Assembly: GCF_009708075.1 (NCBI RefSeq)
Contig: NZ_WMBT01000006.1
Location: forward strand, 62,001-126,000
DNA length: 64,000 nt
DNA from: Paracoccus lichenicola
GTDB taxonomy: Bacteria; Pseudomonadota; Alphaproteobacteria; Rhodobacterales; Rhodobacteraceae
Direction of reading: 5' to 3'
Position 1 is the stretch's first letter. Each line of letters opens with the position of its first letter. Both the position numbers and the translations under genes were made by a program. Shown piece by piece: positions 48,287 to 55,711 of this stretch. The notes beneath the pieces were generated by a model. It saw only the letters and a program-made list of their open reading frames with translations, did not search any database and was not told the DNA's origin.

Positions 48287-48745
48287 ATGAAACTGTCCAC
48301 CAAGGGGCGCTATGCCATCATCGCCCTTGTCGATCTGGCCACCGCCAAGGGCGAGGACCTGACCTCTCTGGCCGAGATTTCGGGCCGCCAGGACATCTCG
48401 CTGCCCTATCTGGAACAGCTGTTCGTCCGCCTGCGCCGCGCCGGGCTGGTCGCCTCGGTCCGCGGCCCCGGCGGCGGCTATCGCCTGGCGCGCGCCCCCG
48501 AGACGATCCGCATCGCCGAAATCCTGGAGGCCGTGGACGAAACCGTCAGCGCCATGCATGTCGGCGCGGGGGCCTCGGGCGGGGTGTCGGGATCGCGGGC
48601 GCAAACGCTGTCGAACCGGCTGTGGGAAAGCCTGTCGGCGCATGTCTACGTGTTCCTGCACAACCATTCGCTGGCCGACGTGGCGCGCAACCAGCTGCTG
48701 CCCTGCCCTGCCCTGCCGCAGATCCTCAGCGTCGTGGACGATTGA
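48287..48745 (+). CDS. iscR: Rrf2-family regulator IscR, cysteine-poor
   Basis: 152-residue regulator of iron-sulfur cluster genes. The N-terminal winged helix is clear (MKLSTKGRYAIIALVDLA; VASVRGPGGGYRLARAPE). The normal cluster-binding Cys trio of IscR is absent: the loop region reads HVGAGASGGVSGSRAQTL and the only cysteine is Cys140 (LLPCPALP). A comparable single-Cys IscR is described from Rhodobacter sphaeroides. A terminator follows directly and no suf genes are downstream. Confidence 0.88.
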   Translation: MKLSTKGRYAIIALVDLATAKGEDLTSLAEISGRQDISLPYLEQLFVRLRRAGLVASVRGPGGGYRLARAPETIRIAEILEAVDETVSAMHVGAGASGGVSGSRAQTLSNRLWESLSAHVYVFLHNHSLADVARNQLLPCPALPQILSVVDD

Positions 48746-48748
48746 AGG

Positions 48749-48774
48749 AACGCGGCACGAAGGGGCCGCGTTTT
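48749..48774 (+). terminator. Rho-independent terminator after iscR
   Basis: 8-bp stem AACGCGGC/GCCGCGTT with a loop of 8, then TTTTCC. It begins 3 bp past the iscR stop, so iscR is transcribed alone. Confidence 0.8.
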
Positions 48775-48793
48775 CCGATCACGTGCAAGAAAG

Positions 48794-49351
48794 TCAGAAC
48801 CGCAGGCCTGCCAGAACCTGCGTGCTTTCGCCCGTCGCGCGGACGCCAAGTGTCAGGCGGTCGAACGAGACGGTCAGCACGGCCCCGAAGTTTCCCTTGT
48901 AATCGGTTTCAGGGTCGCTGTCGGCGTAGCACTGGAATCCAAGATAGGAACGCGGGCAGTCCTTGGTATCTTCTCGCACGCCAAGAAGAAGGGCAACATC
49001 CGTGCGGAAGCGACCATTGTCCACCACATTCGCACCGGCCAGAAGGTTGTAGGACGTTGCTTGCTCGACCGCCTGATCCTGGCCCCAGGTGGAATCCAGC
49101 ATTGTTCCTTCCTGGCCGAGATCACCTCCGAGAATCAGCTTCCGCCCAGCCAGCTGGTGCATGAACCCCAGTGAAAAAGGAGTATCGTCATTGTCGAACG
49201 CATCATCGGTGCGGGCCTTCCCGCCACCGATGTAAAAGGTGTTCTGAAATGCAGGCGCATCACCCGCCATTGCCCCGACATCCTGAGCCAGGATCGGGCT
49301 GGCGCAGATGGCGACGGGCAAAAGAAAGGACAGAAATCTAACAAGGTTCAT
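48794..49351 (-). CDS. Small secreted or outer-membrane beta-barrel-like protein
   Basis: 185 residues with a Sec signal of about 22 residues (ending SPILAQ). The mature part alternates polar and hydrophobic residues (FYIGGGKARTDDAF; VALLLGVRED; FGAVLTVSFDRLTLGVRATG) and ends in Phe, as in outer-membrane barrels. Two cysteines (DCPRSYLGFQC) may form a disulfide. Its codon use is less GC-rich than its neighbours. I do not recognise a family. Convergent with iscR. Confidence 0.6.
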   Translation of the reverse strand: MNLVRFLSFLLPVAICASPILAQDVGAMAGDAPAFQNTFYIGGGKARTDDAFDNDDTPFSLGFMHQLAGRKLILGGDLGQEGTMLDSTWGQDQAVEQATSYNLLAGANVVDNGRFRTDVALLLGVREDTKDCPRSYLGFQCYADSDPETDYKGNFGAVLTVSFDRLTLGVRATGESTQVLAGLRF

Positions 49352-49527
49352 CGCTTATGGTCCTGTGCATACGGAAAGGCCCGTATAAACAGCGTCCTGC
49401 AACGTTCAACAAGAAGATGGATCAAAATGTCCCTTTGCCGGCAGGGGCTTGAGGGAAATCACACCTGCTCTCTGCCCCATGGCAGCATTCGGCATTCTTG
49501 CGCCGATCCTGGAAAATTCGGGGAAAA

Positions 49528-49604
49528 TGGTAGCGGAGGAGGGATTTGAACCCCCGACACGCGGATTATGATTCCGCTGCTCTAACCAGCTGAGCTACTC
49601 CGCC
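49528..49604 (-). tRNA. tRNA-Met (anticodon CAT, elongator type)
   Basis: 77-nt cloverleaf with encoded CCA. Acceptor stem GGCGGAG pairs with CTCCGCT (one G-U), the D arm reads GCTCAGCTGGTTAGAGC, and the anticodon stem GCGGA/TCCGC holds loop ATCATAA. CAT could also be Ile2 after lysidine modification, but the stem-loop and D arm match alphaproteobacterial elongator Met. Confidence 0.9.
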
Positions 49605-49682
49605 ACAGGTGGGGGCGATTTACGGGCTGGCGCGGGGGGCGTCAAGCGGTTTCGTGACGGTTTTTCGCATTGTGCCGCAGGT

Positions 49683-50240
49683 TCAGCCGCGCGTTTCCAG
49701 CCGCCGCAATGCCTCGGCCAGAAGGTCAAGCTGCATCTGCTGCTGGGCCATGACCTGGCGCAGCTGGTCGTTGCGCATCCGGTCCAGCTTTTCGTGCAGG
49801 GCCATGATCTCCAGCTCGGCCTTGAGGTTCACCTCATAGTCGTGGGCGGCCGCCAGCCGGTCCTTTTCGCCCTGCCGGTTCTGGCTCATCATGATGATGG
49901 GCGCCTGGATCGCGGCCAGCATCGACAGCACGAGATTGAGGAAAATGAACGGATAATGATCGAAGGCCCCCCGGCCCAGCACCAGGTTCAGGATGCACCA
50001 CGCCGTCAGAAACGCCAGAAAGGCCCCGATGAACGGCCAGGAGCCGCCAAAGGCCGCCACCCGATCCGCCATGCGGCCGCCAAGGCCCCCGGTCTGGTCG
50101 AACGCGGCATTGGTGTCGCGGCTGATCGCCTGCCGGCCGGTCAGGCGGTCGATCACGCGGCGTTCGGACAGGCCCAGCGTGTCAAGCTCTTGGCCCAGCC
50201 ATTGCCGGGCTGCGGCGGCGCTGTTGTTGTTGTCGGTCAT
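49683..50240 (-). CDS. DUF1003 family membrane protein
   Basis: 185 residues from the ATG at 50240. An N-terminal soluble part is followed by two membrane helices at about 70-90 and 100-118 (WPFIGAFLAFLTAWCILNLV; YPFIFLNLVLSMLAAIQAP). After the conserved PIIMMSQNRQGEKDR there is a long coiled coil (LHEKLDRMRNDQLRQVMAQQ). This is DUF1003, whose function is not known. It stands alone between tRNA-Met and gltX. Confidence 0.85.
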   Translation of the reverse strand: MTDNNNSAAAARQWLGQELDTLGLSERRVIDRLTGRQAISRDTNAAFDQTGGLGGRMADRVAAFGGSWPFIGAFLAFLTAWCILNLVLGRGAFDHYPFIFLNLVLSMLAAIQAPIIMMSQNRQGEKDRLAAAHDYEVNLKAELEIMALHEKLDRMRNDQLRQVMAQQQMQLDLLAEALRRLETRG

Positions 50241-50305
50241 CGCGTCTCTCCTGCGCGGAACGGGGACGCCGCAGGAAAGACCCGGACGCCCTGCCTGCGC
50301 AAGGG

Positions 50306-51631
50306 TCAGCCGCGCGCCTTGACGACCTGCAGCAGCGGCATCACCTGGGACATGTCCGGGCCGTGGGCCTGGCCGGTGACGGCCTTGCGCAGGGGCATGA
50401 ACAGGCCCTTGCCCTTGCGGCCAGTGGCGTCCTTGACCGCTGCCGTCCATTCGCCCCAGGTCGCGTCCGTATAGGGAGGGGGCGGCAGCAGGGGCATGGC
50501 CTGGGCGATGAAATCGGCGTCCTCGGGGTCGATCTGCGGCTCGGCGCCTTGGGAAAAGATCGTCCACCATTGGGCCAGATCGTCCAGCGTCGTGATGTTC
50601 TGCGAGGCCACGGCCCAGAACCGTTCGGCCAAAGCGTCCGGCACGCCAAGCGCCGCGATGCGGCCCTGCACGGCGTCAAAAGGCAGCGCCTGGTTCCGTT
50701 CGCGCGTCAGCGGCCACAGATCGGCGGCGTCGAATTTCGTGGGCGAGGCGCCGAATTGCGACAGGTCGAACCCAAGGGCCAACTCGTCCAGCGTCATCTT
50801 CAGCTCGACCGGCTGGCTGGAGCCAAGGCGCGCCATCATCGACAGCAGCGCCTCGGGCGCGACGCCCGCCTCGCGCAGGTCGCGGATGGACAGGGCGCCG
50901 ATCCGCTTGGACAGTTCCTCGCCCTGCGCGCCGGTCAGCAGGCTGTGATGGGCAAAGGACGGCGGCGTGCCGCCCAAGGCGCGGATGATCTGGATTTGCG
51001 TGGCGGTGTTCGTCACGTGATCCGCGCCGCGCACGATATGCGTGACGGCCATGTCGGTGTCATCGACCGAGGAGGCAAAGGTGTACAGCACCTGCCCGTC
51101 ATGGCGGATCAGCACGGGGTCGCTGACCGAGGCCGCGTCGATGGAGATGTCGCCCAGGATGCCGTCGGTCCACTCGATCCGCTCCTGGTCCAGGCGAAAG
51201 CGCCAATACCCCTCGCGCCCCTCGGCCCGCAGGCGGTTGCGGTCGGCCTCCGACAGGTTCAGCCCGGCGCGGTCATAGACCGGCGGTTTGCCCATGTTCA
51301 GCTGCTTCTTACGCTTCAGGTCCAGCTCGGTCGGCGTCTCGAACACCTCGTAGAGCCGCCCTGCCCCGCGCAGCTGGTCGGCGGCCTCGGCATAACGGTC
51401 AAGGCGCAGCGACTGGCGTTCCACGCGGTCCCAGTGCAGGCCCAGCCAGTCCAGGTCGCGCTTGATGCCGTCGGCGTATTCCTCTTTCGACCGTTCCTGG
51501 TCGGTGTCGTCCAGCCGCAGGATGAAGGTGCCGCCGGCCTTTCGCGCGATCAGATAGTTGAACAGCGCGGTCCGCAGGTTGCCGACATGGATATGCCCGG
51601 TGGGCGAGGGGGCGAAGCGGGTGGTGGTCAT
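50306..51631 (-). CDS. gltX: Glutamyl-tRNA synthetase
   Basis: Class I synthetase charging tRNA-Glu (and possibly tRNA-Gln in organisms using the amidotransferase route). 441 residues from the ATG at 51631. HIGH-type motif PTGHIHVG is at residues 10-17, and the KMSKS-type loop appears as EELSKRIG. The C-terminal anticodon-binding domain ends GKGLFMPLRKAVTGQAHGP. The ATG is divergent from the zincin gene at 51714. Confidence 0.95.
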   Translation of the reverse strand: MTTTRFAPSPTGHIHVGNLRTALFNYLIARKAGGTFILRLDDTDQERSKEEYADGIKRDLDWLGLHWDRVERQSLRLDRYAEAADQLRGAGRLYEVFETPTELDLKRKKQLNMGKPPVYDRAGLNLSEADRNRLRAEGREGYWRFRLDQERIEWTDGILGDISIDAASVSDPVLIRHDGQVLYTFASSVDDTDMAVTHIVRGADHVTNTATQIQIIRALGGTPPSFAHHSLLTGAQGEELSKRIGALSIRDLREAGVAPEALLSMMARLGSSQPVELKMTLDELALGFDLSQFGASPTKFDAADLWPLTRERNQALPFDAVQGRIAALGVPDALAERFWAVASQNITTLDDLAQWWTIFSQGAEPQIDPEDADFIAQAMPLLPPPPYTDATWGEWTAAVKDATGRKGKGLFMPLRKAVTGQAHGPDMSQVMPLLQVVKARG

Positions 51632-51713
51632 GGCACGTCTTCCTCTGGTTGCCCTTGCTCTTTCACACGGGGCGATTCTTGTCCATATCAGGGCGGACAT
51701 GCAGGAGAAGCGG

Positions 51714-52121
51714 ATGACCGACTGGACCACCCTGACCGCCCCCGACGCGGCCCGGATCGAGGCGATGGCGCGCGACGCCATGGCCGCCCTGCCCCCGGAA
51801 TTCGCGACCCACGCCCGGGACATCACGATCCACGTGGCAGAATTCGCCCCCGAGGACGTGCTGGACGAGCTGCAGATCGACGATCCGTTCGAGCTGACCG
51901 GCATCTATGACGGCGTGCCGCTGACCGAAAAGTCGGTGTCCGACCAGCTGGGCCAGCCCGACATCATCTGGCTGTACCGCCGCCCGCTGCTGGACGAATG
52001 GGCCGCGCGCGGCAACGTGACCCTGGCGGAACTGGTCACCCATGTCGTCACGCACGAGATGGCGCATCACTTCGGCTGGTCCGACGACGACATCGCCAGC
52101 ATCGACCGGTGGTGGGAATGA
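51714..52121 (+). CDS. Metallopeptidase family protein (zincin-like)
   Basis: 135 residues from an ATG at 51714 with AGGAGA upstream. The HExxH site HEMAHHFGWSDDDI is near the C terminus, matching the Zincin_1 (DUF1025) family of small predicted metalloproteases. Upstream features include ELTGIYDGVPLT and a conserved IWLYRRPLLDEWA segment. Substrate unknown. The PfkB kinase gene overlaps its stop (ATGA). Confidence 0.85.
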   Translation: MTDWTTLTAPDAARIEAMARDAMAALPPEFATHARDITIHVAEFAPEDVLDELQIDDPFELTGIYDGVPLTEKSVSDQLGQPDIIWLYRRPLLDEWAARGNVTLAELVTHVVTHEMAHHFGWSDDDIASIDRWWE

Positions 52122-53071
52122 GTGCGCAGGCCCCCATCCTGACGGTGACGCTGAACCCGGCCCTGGATCTGTCCACGGCGGCGGACGAGGTGCGCCCGGA
52201 ACTGAAGCTGCGCTGCGACAAGCCGGTGGCCGATCCCGGCGGCGGCGGCATCAATGTTAGCCGCGCGATCAAGCACATGGGCGGGCAATCCACCGCCATG
52301 GTGGCGCTTGGCGGGGCCACGGGGATGCGCATTGCCGAGATGCTGAAATCCGACGGGCTGTCGCTGGTCCGCCTGACCGCGCCGGGCGAGACGCGGCAAT
52401 CGCTGGCCGTGACCGACCGGTCCACCGGCGGGCAATACCGCTTCGTCCTGCCCGGTCCCGAATGGCACAAGGCCCATGTGGCCGACATGACCCAAGCCAT
52501 TGCCGAAGGCGCGCCGTCGGGTGGCTGGGTGGTCGTGTCGGGGTCGAACCCGCCCGGCGTGCCCGCGGGGTTCGAGCAGATGCTGACCGTGCGGCTGAAG
52601 AACAGCGGCGCGAAACTGCTGGTCGATACCTCGGGCGAGGCGCTGCGGGTGCTGGCCGGGTCCTCGACCCCCGTGGACGTGCTGCGCATGGACAGCCACG
52701 AGGCCGAGGATCTGGCGGGCCGCGCCCTGCCCACGCGGGAAGACAGCGCGGGCTTCGCGGCGGGGCTGGTCAAGGACGGGGCGGCGCGGTCGGTGATCGT
52801 GGCGCGCGGGGCCGACGGGTCGGTGATCGCCGGACCGGACGGGGCCTGGCACGCGGCGGCAGCGCGCGTCAAGGTGGTCAGCGCGGTCGGCGCGGGCGAC
52901 AGCTTCGTCGCGGGCTTCGTGCTGGCCATGGCGCGGGACTGGCCGGTCCCCGAGGCGCTGGCCCTTGGCGCGGCTGCGGCGTCCGCTGCCGTGATGACGC
53001 CCGCGACCGATCTGTGCCGGGCCGAGGACGTGGACCGCTTCTATGCCGAACGGATCATCTCGAAGCTGTAG
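52118..53071 (+). CDS. PfkB-family hexose-phosphate kinase (1-phosphofructokinase-like)
   Basis: 317 residues, 4-bp overlap with the zincin. PfkB features: TLNPALDLS, VADPGGGGINVSRAI near the N terminus and VSAVGAGDSFVAGFV with the catalytic Asp near the C terminus. The group comprises FruK, LacC and PfkB; DPGGGGINVS is typical, but the phosphorylated sugar cannot be fixed. No PTS or lactose gene is adjacent. A bidirectional terminator follows. Confidence 0.87.
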   Translation: MSAQAPILTVTLNPALDLSTAADEVRPELKLRCDKPVADPGGGGINVSRAIKHMGGQSTAMVALGGATGMRIAEMLKSDGLSLVRLTAPGETRQSLAVTDRSTGGQYRFVLPGPEWHKAHVADMTQAIAEGAPSGGWVVVSGSNPPGVPAGFEQMLTVRLKNSGAKLLVDTSGEALRVLAGSSTPVDVLRMDSHEAEDLAGRALPTREDSAGFAAGLVKDGAARSVIVARGADGSVIAGPDGAWHAAAARVKVVSAVGAGDSFVAGFVLAMARDWPVPEALALGAAAASAAVMTPATDLCRAEDVDRFYAERIISKL

Positions 53072-53080
53072 GTCCATGAA

Positions 53081-53105
53081 AAAGCCGCCCGGACGGGCGG
53101 CTTTC
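53081..53105. terminator. Bidirectional terminator
   Basis: AAAGCCGCCC-GGAC-GGGCGGCTTT forms a 10-bp perfect stem between convergent genes, with A and T tracts on either side, so it can end transcription in both directions. Confidence 0.75.
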
Positions 53106-53126
53106 CGAATAACGGGACAGCCGCGA

Positions 53127-53453
53127 TCAGGCGGCTTCGGCTTCCTCGGCCTCGGCGGCCATGCGGCGTTCGCTTTCCTCGCGCGACAGCGCGACCGAGG
53201 TGCGCACGCCCTTGGACACGAATTCCATCAATCCCTTGACCACGCGTTCGTTCGGGTCGATGCCCGCACAGGACAGCACCTCGCGCCCGTCGCGCGACCG
53301 TGCCCAGCGGGCGATCTGTTCGGGGCCGTTGCCGTATTTCTTGTCATCTGCAATCGCATCGTCCAGCGCGGCCAGGACCACGGCGGCAAAAAGCTTGCGG
53401 GCACGCTGGCCCTGTTCGAAATTGAAAGCCGATCCATCGACAAAATCGCGCAT
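53127..53453 (-). CDS. Small conserved protein (DUF6280-like), unknown function
   Basis: 108 residues, soluble, without signal peptide. Residues 1-80 are helical with the segment GQRARKLFAAVVLAALDDAIADD and VLSCAGIDPNERVVKGLMEF. The tail is a run of Glu/Ala (EERRMAAEAEEAEAA-type). I think this is the small Rhodobacterales family DUF6280, though that name is from memory of similar sequences. It is convergent with the PfkB gene. Confidence 0.7.
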   Translation of the reverse strand: MRDFVDGSAFNFEQGQRARKLFAAVVLAALDDAIADDKKYGNGPEQIARWARSRDGREVLSCAGIDPNERVVKGLMEFVSKGVRTSVALSREESERRMAAEAEEAEAA

Positions 53454-53815
53454 ACCATTCGTCCATCTTCTTGGGCCGCAAGGTCAAGGCAGCCGTGTGG
53501 GCGGCATCATGCCAACCCATCGTTATCGTTTCCGTTTCTTTGACGGTCCTGCTGCTTAGCCCAGATGCCCGCCGATTCGTTATTCCCCAGACTGCATATC
53601 ACCCATGCAGCTTGCGCATGTCGTGTAAAAAACAGGTGAAATCTTCAATTACACCTTGCTTTTCATGTCGCCCGGCGCCGGCCTGCGCCTTGACAACACG
53701 GCAAAAGCCTTTTGGTTGCCTCGGACACAAGGCCTCGATATAGGGGCGCCACAGCGCCGTTCAACGACGAACAGCAGTTATTCCCAGAACCCGAAGAACC
53801 CCAAAAGGTTTCCCC
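53454..53815. other. Gap upstream of efp with a dyad and promoter-like elements
   Basis: 362 bp between divergent genes. Features: a 23-bp dyad AGGTGAAAT-CTTCA-ATTACACCT (53634-53656, one mismatch) and a sigma-70-like promoter just before efp. The composition is AT-richer than elsewhere. An open frame (53471-53743) has no Shine-Dalgarno or family similarity, so no gene is called. Confidence 0.5.
53716..53744 (+). promoter_or_regulatory. Possible sigma-70 promoter for efp
   Basis: TTGCCT (53716-53721) and TATAGG (53739-53744) with a 17-bp spacer, leaving a leader of about 65 nt before the efp start. Confidence 0.45.
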
Positions 53816-54379
53816 ATGCCCAAGATCAACGGCAACGAAATCCGCCCCGGCAACGTGCTGGAGCATGACGGAGGCCTGTGGGCCGCCGTGAAGGTCAGCC
53901 ATGTCAAGCCCGGCAAGGGCGGCGCCTTCGCCCAGGTCGAACTGAAGAACCTGCGCGACGGCCGCAAGCTGAACGAACGCTTCCGCAGCGAGGACAAGGT
54001 CGAACAGGTCCGCCTGGAACAGAAGGACCAGCAGTTCCTGTACGAATCCGACGGCAAGCTGGTCTTCATGGACAGCGAGACGTTCGAGCAGACCGAGCTT
54101 GACTCGGACCTTCTGGGCGACCGCCGCCCCTTCCTGCAGGACGGCATGACCGCCACCATCGAATACTACGGCGAGGAGGCGCTGTCGGTCTCGATCCCGC
54201 AGAAGGTCACCTGCACCGTGTCGGAAACCGAACCCGTGGTGAAGGGCCAGACCGCCGCCAACAGCTACAAGCCCGCGATCCTGGACAACGGCGTGCGCAT
54301 CATGATCCCGCCCTTCGTCGGCGAGGGCGAGAAGATCATCGTGAACACCGAGATGTTCGAATACAGCGAACGGGCCTGA
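53816..54379 (+). CDS. efp: Elongation factor P
   Basis: Rescues ribosomes stalled at polyproline. 187 residues in three OB-like domains. The tip residue is Lys34 in [12 protein letters not shown], the position modified by EpmA/EpmB where these exist. The end [20 protein letters not shown] is the normal EF-P C-terminal domain. A terminator follows immediately. Confidence 0.98.
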   Translation: MPKINGNEIRPGNVLEHDGGLWAAVKVSHVKPGKGGAFAQVELKNLRDGRKLNERFRSEDKVEQVRLEQKDQQFLYESDGKLVFMDSETFEQTELDSDLLGDRRPFLQDGMTATIEYYGEEALSVSIPQKVTCTVSETEPVVKGQTAANSYKPAILDNGVRIMIPPFVGEGEKIIVNTEMFEYSERA

Positions 54380-54391
54380 CCCCGCCGTCTG

Positions 54392-54417
54392 CGCCCCGGT
54401 TTCGTCCGGGGCGTTTT
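54392..54417 (+). terminator. Rho-independent terminator after efp
   Basis: 8-bp stem CGCCCCGG/CCGGGGCG, 6-nt loop and TTTT run, 12 bp beyond the stop of efp. Confidence 0.85.
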
Positions 54418-54440
54418 CCTGTCCGAACCCGGGTTTCCCC

Positions 54441-54995
54441 ATGCCATCCCAAGCCACGCCCGCCGATCTGGCCCGCGCCCTGCCCCATGTCCTGGCCGCG
54501 CCCCGGGACAACGCGCCGGTGGAATGGCTGTGCTTCCGCCCCGGCTTCAACCAGCGGACCTTTCCCGACCGCCTGGCCCTGACCCGCGACCGGGGCATCC
54601 CGGGCGAACGCTGGACCGTCGCGCCCTGGCTGAGGCTGGCCGATGGCGCGCCCGACCCGCGGATCCAGGTCTCGATCCTGCCGCGCCGGGTGATGGACGC
54701 CGTCTGGCTGGACCGCGAGAACACGCCCCATCCCGGCGACACCATCGTCTGCGACCTGGACACCAGCCACGCGAACCTGCCCGTGGGCACGCTGCTGCAG
54801 GCGGGAACGGCGGTGCTGCGCGTGTCGGACGTGTTCAACGACGGCTGCGTGAAATGGAAGGTCCGCTATGGCCAACCCGCCAAGGACTGGATCACCGCGC
54901 CCGGCCACCCGGACCTGCGCCTGCGCGGCATCCTGTGTTCGGTCGAGCAGGACGGAGAGGTCGCCCTGGGCGATCCGATCCGCAAGCTGGGCTAG
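54441..54995 (+). CDS. MOSC-domain-like protein, hypothetical
   Basis: 184 residues, soluble, no signal. Segments LTRDRGIPGERWTVAPW and LLQAGTAVLRVSDVFNDGCVKW resemble the MOSC fold, whose conserved Cys (NDGCVKW) binds molybdopterin sulfur in relatives. I did not find a partner domain, so this is a guess at fold rather than a firm function. Its stop is convergent with ygfZ and shares a CTAG. Confidence 0.55.
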   Translation: MPSQATPADLARALPHVLAAPRDNAPVEWLCFRPGFNQRTFPDRLALTRDRGIPGERWTVAPWLRLADGAPDPRIQVSILPRRVMDAVWLDRENTPHPGDTIVCDLDTSHANLPVGTLLQAGTAVLRVSDVFNDGCVKWKVRYGQPAKDWITAPGHPDLRLRGILCSVEQDGEVALGDPIRKLG

Positions 54996-55711
54996 TCCGA
55001 CGACAACCGCGCCGCGCCCGCCTGCATGTCCGGGCCGATGCGGTCGAACCGCACATGCGCCAGGGCATGGCCGCCCGATTGGGTGAACAGCGTCCCCACC
55101 TCTTTTCCATCCGCCATGATCGGCGTGCCCACCGGGGCCTCGCCCTCGATCCGCAGCCGGGTCAGGCCCTTGCGCAGCTCGGTCTTGTGCTTCATGCGCG
55201 CCGTCACCTCCTGGCCCACATAGCAGCCCTTGCGGAAATCGACGCCATGCAGGCGCTCGAACCCGGCTTCCAGGATGAAGGTCTCGTTCGGGATCAGCTC
55301 GACCAGGGTTTCGGGGATGACGTTCTGCACCCGGATCGCGTCGAAATCGGTGTCGTCATCGCCCGCCCCGCCATAAAGCCGCCAGCCGAGCGCCGGGTGC
55401 CGGGGATCGGCCACCGCCCCGTCCGGCGCGGGGCCGGTGCCGCGGGCGACGGTCATGTCCACGGCTTCGATTGCCACATGCGACCGCAGCTTGTACATCG
55501 TCAGGCGGCGGACCAGATCGCCCGCCAGCCGCGCGTCCACATCCAGCAGCAGCGCATCGCCGTCCGGCACGATCAGGAAATCGGCCAGGTATTTGCCCTG
55601 CGGCGTCAGCAGCGCCGCCCAGCAGGGCGCGCGCGTCACGTCGTTGCTGACCAGGCCCTGCAGGAACGTCACGCGATCCTCTCCGGTGATGCGGATGATC
55701 TGGCGGGTCAT
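54992..55711 (-). CDS. ygfZ: Folate-binding protein YgfZ
   Basis: GcvT-fold protein assisting repair or assembly of iron-sulfur enzymes with folate. 239 residues. The signature KGCYVGQEVTARM is intact. The N terminus (ITGEDRVTFLQGLVSNDV) and the RKGLTRLRIEG region fit. The start overlaps the ABC exporter stop by 4 bp on the same strand. Confidence 0.93.
   Translation of the reverse strand: MTRQIIRITGEDRVTFLQGLVSNDVTRAPCWAALLTPQGKYLADFLIVPDGDALLLDVDARLAGDLVRRLTMYKLRSHVAIEAVDMTVARGTGPAPDGAVADPRHPALGWRLYGGAGDDDTDFDAIRVQNVIPETLVELIPNETFILEAGFERLHGVDFRKGCYVGQEVTARMKHKTELRKGLTRLRIEGEAPVGTPIMADGKEVGTLFTQSGGHALAHVRFDRIGPDMQAGAARLSSD

Noticed and set aside
49528..49604. tRNA-Ile2 (CAT read as lysidine)
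   Set aside because: The stem-loop and D arm fit elongator tRNA-Met; TilS substrate features are not seen.
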